This document shows, piece after piece, positions 55,827 through 63,293 of a DNA stretch of 64,000 bases. The stretch spans positions 1 to 64,000 of the forward strand of contig NZ_JHEI01000133.1 in NCBI RefSeq assembly GCF_001273835.1, in the 5' to 3' direction. The notes beneath the pieces are model-generated. The model saw only the letters and a list, made by a program, of their open reading frames with translations, did no database searches and was not told where the DNA came from. Every line of letters starts with the position of its first letter. Position 1 is the first letter of the stretch. The stretch is from Leucobacter celer subsp. astrifaciens. GTDB taxonomy: Bacteria > Actinomycetota > Actinomycetes > Actinomycetales > Microbacteriaceae. Made by a program: the position numbers and the translations under genes.

Positions 55827-56998
55827 GCGGCGCTCCCGAAGCTCGCGCGGCACCCGACCGCGGTGGTCGTGCCGTCGCTCGGGACGGCGCCGTGCCCGGC
55901 GAGCCATTCCATCGCATTCACGGGAGGCTGGCCCTGCCCGCCGGGGTGGATTTCGAGATGCAGGTGCGGGCCGGTCGAACGGCCAGACGAGCCGACATCG
56001 CCGATGTGCTGCCCTGCAGCGACCGTCTCGCCGGCCGTGACGTAGATGCCGTCGCGCCACATATGCACGTAATAAGAGGCGACGCGGGCACCCTTGACGG
56101 TGTGCTCGATGATGATGAGCCCGCCCCAGCCTCCGAACTCGGCTACCGCGACGCGGCCGTCGGCGACGGCGAAGATCGGGGTGCCGTCGGCTGCGGCGAG
56201 ATCCGAGCCGGAATGGAACTCGCTCTCCCCGGTGAAGGGGTCGGTGCGCCACCCGAAGCTGTCGGTGCTCGTGTAGCTGCCGTCCGGGAGCGGGAACACG
56301 ATCCGCGAGGTCTCCGGCAGCTGCCCGCCACCCCCGCTGCCACCGCCGGTACTGCCGGGTGCGGTGGTGGTGAGGGCGGTGAGGATCGCCTCGGCGACGG
56401 GCTGCCAGTTCCGGTACCGGTCGGGATAGGCGCTGACCTCGACTGCCTGCGCCGCAGCTCCCGGGTCCATGGACTGCCAGCCGGGAATGTCGAGCAGGCC
56501 GCGCGGCGAGGGGTAGTTCGGTCCGTTCTTCCCGCCATAGAACGCTTGAGCCTGATAGCTCGGGTTCATGAGCTCGGCGACCGTGCCCCAGCCTGCGGCG
56601 GGGCGCATCTGGAACAGGCCCAAGCTGTCGTGATCTGAAGCGTCACCGTCGTTCGGGAAGCCGGCCGATTCGGGGTAGGCGCTCGTGTTGGCGAGCATCC
56701 GCAGCCGAGATTCGGTGAGCGCCGCCATCAGGGCAATGCGCACGCCTGCTTGCCCGACACCGGGGATGCCGGCCCCGGTGGTGATGATCGTCGCCGCGTG
56801 GGTGAGCTGCCGCTTGTCAAGCGTGACCGGGGTTCCGCCGGCGGTCGTGGCGGTGAGGCTGTCGGGGATCGGGCCGACGACCAGGGAGTTGTTCAGGCAG
56901 AATCCGGCCGGCCCCATGAACGCGCCAAGGCCGACCAGCGCGGACGAGGGGCCGATGCAGAACAGCACCAGCAGGATGACGAGCAGCTTCTTTGCCAT
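55823..56998 (-). CDS. Bifunctional cell-wall hydrolase (lytic transglycosylase-like plus M23)
   Basis: Opens peptidoglycan for the conjugation channel. 391 residues. N-terminal membrane anchor or signal (LLVILLVLFCIGPSSALVGL), a lysozyme/SLT-like domain (about 65-210; Glu in ALTESRLRML, DHDSLGLFQMRPAAGWG), a Gly-rich hinge, and an M23 endopeptidase domain with the zinc ligands HSGSD (HxxxD) and HLHLE (HxH). This VirB1-like pairing is typical of Gram-positive ICEs. Confidence 0.92.
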   Translation of the reverse strand: MAKKLLVILLVLFCIGPSSALVGLGAFMGPAGFCLNNSLVVGPIPDSLTATTAGGTPVTLDKRQLTHAATIITTGAGIPGVGQAGVRIALMAALTESRLRMLANTSAYPESAGFPNDGDASDHDSLGLFQMRPAAGWGTVAELMNPSYQAQAFYGGKNGPNYPSPRGLLDIPGWQSMDPGAAAQAVEVSAYPDRYRNWQPVAEAILTALTTTAPGSTGGGSGGGGQLPETSRIVFPLPDGSYTSTDSFGWRTDPFTGESEFHSGSDLAAADGTPIFAVADGRVAVAEFGGWGGLIIIEHTVKGARVASYYVHMWRDGIYVTAGETVAAGQHIGDVGSSGRSTGPHLHLEIHPGGQGQPPVNAMEWLAGHGAVPSDGTTTAVGCRASFGSAA

Positions 56999-57001
56999 GG
57001 G

Positions 57002-57670
57002 CTACGGCATGGGGGTATCGATGGTCGAGAGCCGCAGCAGCCGGCAGGAATCACCGGTCGTGCAGGCGGCGAAGATCGTGAACGACACCGGGCGCGCATC
57101 CGAGACGTCCTGCCCTTCCCAGGAGCCTGCGCGGTGCCGGGTGCCGGTGATCGTGTAGGCGACCGCGCCCGGCGGAAGCGTGCCCGGCCGGGCCTCGTCG
57201 GTGACGCGCGCCCAGGTGTCGGGCACGGTGGCGGTGTCGAGGTCGAGCCACTGCCTCGTCGAGTAGCCCTGCAAGGCGCGCCAGGCGGCGTCGTCTGGGT
57301 AGTAGCTGCGGAGGTCTGCAGCGAGACCCGGCGCTTCGGCCGGGTCGGCGATGTCGATGAGGGGCTGCATGTACTCGGATGTGCCGTGGCCGAGCCGGGT
57401 ATCCCACGCGAACAGTCGCACCGCGATCGTGCGCGCGAACCGCTCCCCGTCCGATGCTGCAGTCAGCTGGCTCGGGGCGAGATCACGCTCCGGCTCGGGT
57501 GACGGCGTCTCGGAGGCTGAGGAGTCAGTGCTGGGGTTCGTGTCTGTGGCGGGCCCGTGGAGGAGGCCGTAGATGCCGATGCCGACGAGCACTATGAGTA
57601 CGAGGCCGCCGGTGATGAGGGCGATCTGGAAGCGGCTGGACTGCTGGCCCGGTGCCGTGGGCGTGCGCAT
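57002..57670 (-). CDS. VirB8/TcpC-like transfer protein
   Basis: 222 residues with one membrane helix (QIALITGGLVLIVLVGIGIY) near the N-terminus, a Ser/Pro/Glu linker and an extracellular domain (ERFARTIAVRLFAWDTRLGH; SYYPDDAAWRALQGYS). The topology fits VirB8/TcpC assembly factors, but sequence similarity is not obvious to me. A GCGCACCTC element is 38 bases upstream. Confidence 0.65.
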   Translation of the reverse strand: MRTPTAPGQQSSRFQIALITGGLVLIVLVGIGIYGLLHGPATDTNPSTDSSASETPSPEPERDLAPSQLTAASDGERFARTIAVRLFAWDTRLGHGTSEYMQPLIDIADPAEAPGLAADLRSYYPDDAAWRALQGYSTRQWLDLDTATVPDTWARVTDEARPGTLPPGAVAYTITGTRHRAGSWEGQDVSDARPVSFTIFAACTTGDSCRLLRLSTIDTPMP

Positions 57671-57736
57671 GGGTTCCTCCCGAAGCCGAAGTGAGATTGT
57701 CACTCGGGAGGTGCGCAAGCTGCACCCGGGGTAGGG

Positions 57737-58870
57737 TCAGCCCGCCCGCGACCGGACTTCCACAGCAGAGTCGGGAACCACTGGTCTGGCGGTTTCGCGG
57801 GCGGTGCGGATCGTGGCAAAGAATGAGACGGTCTCTGCGATCACTGTCTCGGCGCGCTCCCACTCCGTGACGGTGAGGGCCGCGGCAATCTCGGTGGGGT
57901 CGTATTTCTTCGTCCAGCCATCCATGTCCGTCCAGAGCGCGACGAAGGCACGCGGCGGCAGAATGACCAGCGTCAGCGCCGGTCTGCCGGGCGCCTTCGC
58001 CGACCGCTTCTTGCCCTTGCCCTTGTCCCGACCTTCGGCGGTGACTCGGGCGATCGCGTCGGCAGCGAGGGCGGCGAGTTCCGCGGTGCGAGTCTCGGCG
58101 TTCGCGGCGGCCCGCACCTGAGTCGCAGAAGCGGCAGCCTGCGCCCGCACGGACTCAGGCTGTGCGGTGTCGGCGGCGATGCGGTTGAGTTCGTCGAGCG
58201 AGAGCGCCGCGTTCATGCGTAGATGCGCACCATGCACTTTCCCGCCAGTCTCGATTCGCGCGATCTCCTCCGCAGCCTGGGAACGGATATGCGCGGGCTG
58301 ACGATCGTCGTGTGCCAGATCCTTCAGCCGACCGAGTTGTTCGAGCATGTTCTGAGATTTCTTGCCGGTGACCATCAGCGCGGCCTGCTCGCGTGTGCGT
58401 CCTTCACCGTTGCCCGGTGGAGTCGAATCGACTCCACCGGAGACTTCCGCAGCATCTTGCGGTGCTCCCGCCTCTGCACCGAAGCGGGTGGCTGCCTGCC
58501 GGTGCGTTGCTTCCTCGGCGAGCACGACTTTGAGTTCCCGGTACAGGGACTCGGCCTCGATCAGGGAGAGGGGCTTGTGTAGGGCGTTGTCGTTCTGCTC
58601 TGCGAGAAGCTGGCTGAGCCGGTTCGAGAGGTTCGAGCGCACCCACACGTTCGTGGAGCGGTGCCCGAGGAGGCGGAGTGCCTCGAGCCTGCGACGCCCG
58701 CAGACCAGCGCCCCATCTGGGGTGACCGTGATCGGCTGCAAGAGGCCCTCGCTGCGGATGGACTCGGCCAGCGCGGCAATGTCGCCGAGGTCAGTGCGAT
58801 GCCGCTTGCCGACGACGATGGATTCGAGGGATCGTTCCAGCTCGATATGCCCGGGGCTACTCGCAGTCAC
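57737..58870 (-). CDS. ParB-like nuclease-domain protein
   Basis: 377 residues. The ParB/Srx domain is at about 15-90: IVVGKRHRTDLGDIAALAES, EGLLQPITVTPDGALVCGRR, RLEALRLLG. A central HTH-like region holds GRTREQAALMVTGKKSQNML. The C-terminal half is an Ala-rich coil and a small domain. It could stabilise the excised element or regulate it. No ParA is encoded nearby in the ICE. GTG start one base after the upstream stop. Confidence 0.85.
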   Translation of the reverse strand: MTASSPGHIELERSLESIVVGKRHRTDLGDIAALAESIRSEGLLQPITVTPDGALVCGRRRLEALRLLGHRSTNVWVRSNLSNRLSQLLAEQNDNALHKPLSLIEAESLYRELKVVLAEEATHRQAATRFGAEAGAPQDAAEVSGGVDSTPPGNGEGRTREQAALMVTGKKSQNMLEQLGRLKDLAHDDRQPAHIRSQAAEEIARIETGGKVHGAHLRMNAALSLDELNRIAADTAQPESVRAQAAASATQVRAAANAETRTAELAALAADAIARVTAEGRDKGKGKKRSAKAPGRPALTLVILPPRAFVALWTDMDGWTKKYDPTEIAAALTVTEWERAETVIAETVSFFATIRTARETARPVVPDSAVEVRSRAG

Positions 58871-58871
58871 G

Positions 58872-59741
58872 TCATCCACCTCCGTCAGGTGAGGAACGCA
58901 CGATCTCGGCGAGCACCGTGTCGTCGGCGAGGAGTGCGCGGAGCGGTTCGCCGGAGACGAGCCGGTACAGCACGCCGCGGGCTGCCCGGGTGTGGGATTG
59001 GTTGGGGTCCTGCGTGCCGAGCACGATGCGCAGCATCGCCAGCCACGAGGAGGCGGGCAGGTCGAGCAGTGCGCGGGCGTGGTAGTCGCGGCGCAGTGAC
59101 TCAAACGCCTGCGCCCGAGAGGTGGACTCGGCCAGCCTCGTCACGATGTAGTCGATCCCCGCACGCGCCGTCTCCGTCGGCCAGCCGAGCAGATGGAACA
59201 ACACCACGGTGTCCTCCACGGCTTGCACCACGAGCCTCGAGGTCTCCGGTTCGTCGGGGTCGTTCTCTCCGAAGTCGGGGGCGTGCACGCGGAGGTTCGG
59301 GTGGTAGTCGGTGAGCGGGTTCTCCCGGTCCGAGAACCGTTCGGCGTCGTGGTGTGCGGAGAACTTCGGCCTTCGTGCCTGGTGCACTGAGCACAGTAGG
59401 CCGTTCGCGCGCTCCTCGGCGATGCAGGTGACCTTGACGGCGCGGGTGATGACCGCCCAGGGGTCGTCGGCCCGGCGGACGGCGCCGGTGCGCATCGCGT
59501 CGAATGCGGCCGCGGCGGCCTCCCAGGGGTCGAGGCCGTGCCGGCGCGCGAGGGCGGCGTACTTGTCGGCGGCGTGTCGCATGAGCGCGGCGACCTCGGG
59601 ATCGTGCCTCCACGCCCACTGGCCTCCCTCGTGCAGGCGGATGAGCAGGGCGCGCAGCCCCTCGGAATGCTCGAACCCCCGCCGCACGCGCTGTGTTTCG
59701 GGCTGCGCGGCAGGGGTTCTCGTGCTGCGGGTTCTCTTCAT
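58872..59741 (-). CDS. Conserved-looking ICE protein of unknown function
   Basis: 289 residues, mostly helical: EGLRALLIRLHEGGQWAWRH, YAALARRHGLDPWEAAAAAF, DDPWAVITRAVKVTCIAEER, then ALLDLPASSWLAMLRIVLG. I do not recognise a family; a sigma-like or HTH-related helical fold is possible. ATG at 59,741 is chosen for its AGGAGG; an ATG at 59,828 is also open and would put the GTGCACCTG element inside the gene. Confidence 0.68.
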   Translation of the reverse strand: MKRTRSTRTPAAQPETQRVRRGFEHSEGLRALLIRLHEGGQWAWRHDPEVAALMRHAADKYAALARRHGLDPWEAAAAAFDAMRTGAVRRADDPWAVITRAVKVTCIAEERANGLLCSVHQARRPKFSAHHDAERFSDRENPLTDYHPNLRVHAPDFGENDPDEPETSRLVVQAVEDTVVLFHLLGWPTETARAGIDYIVTRLAESTSRAQAFESLRRDYHARALLDLPASSWLAMLRIVLGTQDPNQSHTRAARGVLYRLVSGEPLRALLADDTVLAEIVRSSPDGGG

Positions 59742-59834
59742 GGTCGTGGCACCTCCTACGGGGCAGGTGCACCCGGCCTGCATGGGACCGGGCAGGTCCT
59801 GCGCGAAGACGCGGCTGGTCGCGTTCATGGCGGA

Positions 59835-60299
59835 TCACCTCAGCCCCATCCCCGAACGCTCCTGCGCCGAAGCGCGGCGAGCACGGCGGCCCGAGAACGA
59901 CAGATCGGGCAGACGCTCGGCCCGTGCGCTGTGGCGTTCAGCGCGGTCCTGCTTCCGCTCGGCACGCGCGTCGCGAATCCGCTGCCCGAGCTCGGCTCGA
60001 AGATCGAGACCCCAGCCTGTCGCCCGCGCTCCGCCCTGCATCGCCAGCTCGGTCGGCCGTACCCACCGCACTTGCGTGCGCCGTTTCTCCTCCGGCTCTG
60101 GGGTGTCGGTCTCTGGCTCCGGAGCGTTCAGTGTGGGGTCGCGGTGTACGGCGAGCATTGACCGCTCCGCCTCCGCGACCTCTGCCGCCACCGGGTCTGC
60201 CGGACGGGCGGCTTCGGTCTGCATGGCCGCCGCGAGCGCGGGGTGCAGGCGCGACCGCGCCGCCTCTGGCCCGCCAGCGGGCTCGTGTTCGGGGTTCAT
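59835..60299 (-). CDS. Basic, low-complexity ICE protein
   Basis: 154 residues. The centre has an acidic Pro/Glu stretch (PEPETDTPEPEEKRR) and the end is Arg/Ala-rich (RIRDARAERKQDRAERHSAR). No domain recognised. Coupled to the DUF2637 gene by a four-base overlap. Confidence 0.65.
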   Translation of the reverse strand: MNPEHEPAGGPEAARSRLHPALAAAMQTEAARPADPVAAEVAEAERSMLAVHRDPTLNAPEPETDTPEPEEKRRTQVRWVRPTELAMQGGARATGWGLDLRAELGQRIRDARAERKQDRAERHSARAERLPDLSFSGRRARRASAQERSGMGLR

Positions 60300-61069
60300 G
60301 AGGGTTCCTCCTCGTTCTCAATGGGTGTCGCATCAGCGTGAGGCGACATCGATTCCGGTTCAGGGCTGCCGCCCGTCGTTTCGTCTGGCTGGTCGCTGTC
60401 GTGGGCGAACCATCTGCCGACGGTCGAGGGGTGGACTTCGAGATAGCGGGCGATCTTCTTGTTCGACCAGCCGCCCGCCCGCAGCGCCCCGGCGACCTCG
60501 CGGCCGGTCCAGCCATCCGGCACAGGTCCTCTCGCTTCGCTCGGATCCTGTGCCGGAAGCACGAGCGGCGCGGGCTCCTGCGGCGTGACGATCGCGGGTG
60601 CCCCGAGCATCGGTGCCTCGGTGGCGGCGTCGGCCGATGTGGCTTCGTCGGTGGCGGGCTGGTGCGGGGTGAGGATCACGGTGAGGTGCGTGATCGCGAG
60701 CAGCACGAGCGGCGGCACGGCGGCGACCGAGGCGGCGAGCACTGCGGGCACGTCGGCGTCGGCGGCAACGATAGCGTGGATCGAGTTCGCCGCCACCGAC
60801 AGGCCCGCCCCGAGGATCAGCAGCAGCCACGGATACCATGCGACCCGGGTACCTGCGAGCGCGACCACGGCGATGGTCGCGACGACGATGATGCCGTCCA
60901 CGATCAGCGGCCACGCCCACGCCTGCCCGGCATCAATCCCGGACCGGCGGGCGAGATCCGCGAGGGAGGTGAAGCTGAGCCAGAACGCTCCCGCCGCGAT
61001 GAGCACTGTTCCCGCGACCGCGGTCATCACCGCCAGACGGCCACCCCGCCGAGTGTTCGAGCCGTTCAT
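60296..61069 (-). CDS. DUF2637 membrane protein with C-terminal HTH
   Basis: 257 residues. Four hydrophobic helices (1-125) with GAFWLSFTSLADLARRSGID and AWPLIVDGIIVVATIAVVAL match DUF2637, related to SpdB transfer/spread proteins. About 178-213 is a resolvase-type helix-turn-helix (GREVAGALRAGGWSNKKIAR then YLEVHPSTVGRWF). A membrane-tethered DNA-binding protein is implied. Tight overlaps on both sides place it in the primase operon. Confidence 0.82.
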   Translation of the reverse strand: MNGSNTRRGGRLAVMTAVAGTVLIAAGAFWLSFTSLADLARRSGIDAGQAWAWPLIVDGIIVVATIAVVALAGTRVAWYPWLLLILGAGLSVAANSIHAIVAADADVPAVLAASVAAVPPLVLLAITHLTVILTPHQPATDEATSADAATEAPMLGAPAIVTPQEPAPLVLPAQDPSEARGPVPDGWTGREVAGALRAGGWSNKKIARYLEVHPSTVGRWFAHDSDQPDETTGGSPEPESMSPHADATPIENEEEPS

Positions 61070-61968
61070 GCGAGCACCCGCCCTCGATCCACCGGCCTCC
61101 GCTGAGCGGCCGGCTGCGCTTGCGCAGGCGACGGCGAGGAAGACATGACGGGGCCGCGGTATGCGGAGCGGATCGTTCGTGCGATTTCCGGAGGGGCGAG
61201 CCCGATCTGCTCAGCGACCGGGCCGAGCGCCGAGAACGCCTCCGCAAGGGTGGCACCGTTCTCGGCCAGACGGCAGGAAGCCCAGTAGAGGCCCTGGTTC
61301 CGTTCGCTCTGCTCCCGCCCGCCAAGCCATGCTGCAATGCGCTGGGTGTGCTCTTCGAGGGTGCCCCGGAATGGCTGCCCCTGCCACGCCGGCCGCACCG
61401 GGCGAGGAGCGAGGAACTCCCGCAACGTGGCCGCATCTACCGGCTGCACTTCGCCGGTGGCGAGATCGAGGAGCTGATACGCGGCCACCTGCCCATCGAT
61501 GAGGGTGCGCGAGGGCGGGGCAACGATGTAGCCGGCGGTGCCCCGGAAATCGAGCTGCGCGTTCCCCGACGCCCACGAGCGCTGCTCGATGTCCGCCGCC
61601 GGATAATAGGCGTGCAGCCCACCTGACGGAGTGACCACGTGCGCCGCCCACCCGCCAAGGAAGCCGGCCTGCGTGGCCCGCTGCCAGGAGACGGGCCCGC
61701 GCGGTTCGTCGCCCTTCACGTCGACATCGACGACTTCGATCCCGGAGGCGGGGCCGGTCGGGATGCCGATGTTCGCCTCCGGCCAGCGCTGCCACCACGC
61801 ACTCACCTGAACGGGGTCAGTGGTCGCGTCTTTGAAGCCGTGCGCCACGAGCGGCCGCTTCTCACCGGGCACGCACGGGAACACCGGCACCCCGAGACTC
61901 GCATAGTGCTGCGCGGCATCCGCCAGCGACAGTGCGGCGGCTGGGGCGAGGAGCTGTTCGGCATCCAT
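61066..61968 (-). CDS. Bifunctional DNA primase/polymerase (prim-pol) domain protein
   Basis: 300 residues. The N-terminal prim-pol domain (20-190) has AAQHYASLGVPVFPCVPGEK, NIGIPTGPASGIEVVDVDVK (catalytic DVD), GLHAYYPA and SGNAQLDFRGTAGYIVAPPS. No helicase follows, so it is a stand-alone primase, probably for second-strand synthesis after transfer. The stop of the ArdC-like gene overlaps its ATG by one base. Confidence 0.9.
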   Translation of the reverse strand: MDAEQLLAPAAALSLADAAQHYASLGVPVFPCVPGEKRPLVAHGFKDATTDPVQVSAWWQRWPEANIGIPTGPASGIEVVDVDVKGDEPRGPVSWQRATQAGFLGGWAAHVVTPSGGLHAYYPAADIEQRSWASGNAQLDFRGTAGYIVAPPSRTLIDGQVAAYQLLDLATGEVQPVDAATLREFLAPRPVRPAWQGQPFRGTLEEHTQRIAAWLGGREQSERNQGLYWASCRLAENGATLAEAFSALGPVAEQIGLAPPEIARTIRSAYRGPVMSSSPSPAQAQPAAQRRPVDRGRVLA

Positions 61969-63062
61969 CACAGCCCCCGAACCGAGGCCAAGGGCCGCGC
62001 CGGCTGCGCCGGTTTCCGTGCAGCGGGGCGTGCCGGGGGTTTCCGTTCGGCCTGCTTCGTAGTCGTGCGTTCGGGGCCGTCTCGGGTGAGACCGGGCGGG
62101 GTGCCGTCGCTGATCTGCACGGTGTCGAGCTGGTCCAGGATCTCGAGCGCGACCTTCCGCACGCGCTCGGCCGTAGCCTGCACGATCTGAATCGGGTTCT
62201 TCCCGTCGGCGGCCATCGCCCACCCCGAAACATACGGGATCGTGTAAGCGCTCGTATCCATGCCGTGAGCGGCACCGACCATCAGCGCGACCGACTCGGC
62301 CTCCACCTCGCCGATCCCGCGATGCTGCCGCTCCTCCACTTGGTCAGGGCCGTGCATCTTCACATGCGCCAGCTCGTGCACGAGCGTCTTCACCTGGGCG
62401 GCATCATCCATGTTCGTGCGCACCGCGACCTGACGATCATCGAACTTCGTAATGCCATTCGCGCCATGGATCATACCCTCGTGCGGCACCGGCATGAACG
62501 TGAACCCAGCCTCCTCGACCTGCCGGATCAGGCCCTCGCGCAGGCCGGCCGGCGCCTCTCCTGCGAGGAGCTGCGGTGACGGCGGGAGAGGCACGTCGGG
62601 GCCGGTGGTCTGGGAGATGTCGAAGACGTAGGCGACCTTCGCGCCGACCATCTCCGACTTCACCTTCTCGCCCGGCTGCGGTGCCTCGCGGGGAGCGAGC
62701 CTGCGCCACGACATCGGATTCGCCGGGGTCTTCGACGCGAACTTCCCGATCACCGGGGCGAGGATCGCGTACCCCTTCTGGCCCTTCTCGACGCGACGAT
62801 CGAGCTGCTCCCACTGCCGGAACCCCGCCACATACGTCGGCATAGGATCGGGCACCCGGCCGGCCTCCCACGCGACCTGATGCTGCGCGAAGATCAACCA
62901 CGAGTTGTTCACCGAACGCGACCGGAACTTCGCAGCGAACGACAGCGCCCGCTTCCAGTCCTCGCCCGTGACCAGCTTCTCGACCTGCTCGATGAGCTGC
63001 TCGCGCACCTCATCGAGCTTCGCATGCCGCGCCACACTTGCTTTTTCGGGGGATGCCATCAT
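61968..63062 (-). CDS. ArdC-like antirestriction protein (ssDNA-binding plus metalloprotease)
   Basis: 364 residues. The N-terminal ArdC domain (about 15-150) has WKRALSFAAKFRSRSVNNSW, LIFAQHQ and GYAILAPVIGK. The zincin domain has VKTLVHELAHVKMHG (HExxH) and a distal GEVEAESVALMV with the third ligand Glu. ArdC proteins protect entering single strands from host restriction. The C-terminal 50 residues are basic and Pro-rich. Start ATG ATG with GGAAGGAAGG upstream. GCACCTG elements are 19 and 56 bases upstream. Confidence 0.9.
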   Translation of the reverse strand: MMASPEKASVARHAKLDEVREQLIEQVEKLVTGEDWKRALSFAAKFRSRSVNNSWLIFAQHQVAWEAGRVPDPMPTYVAGFRQWEQLDRRVEKGQKGYAILAPVIGKFASKTPANPMSWRRLAPREAPQPGEKVKSEMVGAKVAYVFDISQTTGPDVPLPPSPQLLAGEAPAGLREGLIRQVEEAGFTFMPVPHEGMIHGANGITKFDDRQVAVRTNMDDAAQVKTLVHELAHVKMHGPDQVEERQHRGIGEVEAESVALMVGAAHGMDTSAYTIPYVSGWAMAADGKNPIQIVQATAERVRKVALEILDQLDTVQISDGTPPGLTRDGPERTTTKQAERKPPARPAARKPAQPARPLASVRGL

Positions 63063-63117
63063 CGTCCTTCCTTCCTTCCGCAGGTGCCCGCCCACGGCAG
63101 GTAACTTCTGCGACCAG

Positions 63118-63126
63118 CAGGTGCGC
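63118..63126 (-). promoter_or_regulatory. Representative of the recurrent GCGCACCTG element
   Basis: On the coding strand the site reads GCGCACCTG. The same or near-same nonamer occurs at 43,035-43,043, 46,524-46,532, 49,317-49,325, 55,527-55,535, 57,708-57,716, 59,764-59,772 and (weaker) 63,081-63,089, each 19-58 bases upstream of an ICE start codon. Confidence 0.5.
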
Positions 63127-63194
63127 TAAGGGATACACAAAGAGCGCGATCGAAAAGGACGACTGACAAAAGAGCAAGCGACCGTGAGATGCAC

Positions 63195-63217
63195 AACTGA
63201 ACCCAACTTGGTCAGTT
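63195..63217. promoter_or_regulatory. Dyad in the A/T-rich gap before the ArdC operon
   Basis: Arms AACTGA and TCAGTT enclose CC-AACTT-GG-like sequence. The gap 63,063-63,293 is the most A/T-rich part of the ICE and holds no gene; the dyad is a candidate operator or origin feature. Confidence 0.4.
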
Positions 63218-63293
63218 CACAAGTACCTCAGAAACAGGAAGTATGGTGATCCGAGCTCGATATCATGGTCGATTCACCCGGACACACGCGCGT

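Noticed and set aside
59742..59828. Upstream ATG start for the gene ending at 58,872
   Set aside because: The added 29 residues (Cys/Pro-rich) look untranslated and would bury the AGGAGG and the GTGCACCTG element; kept only as an alternative.
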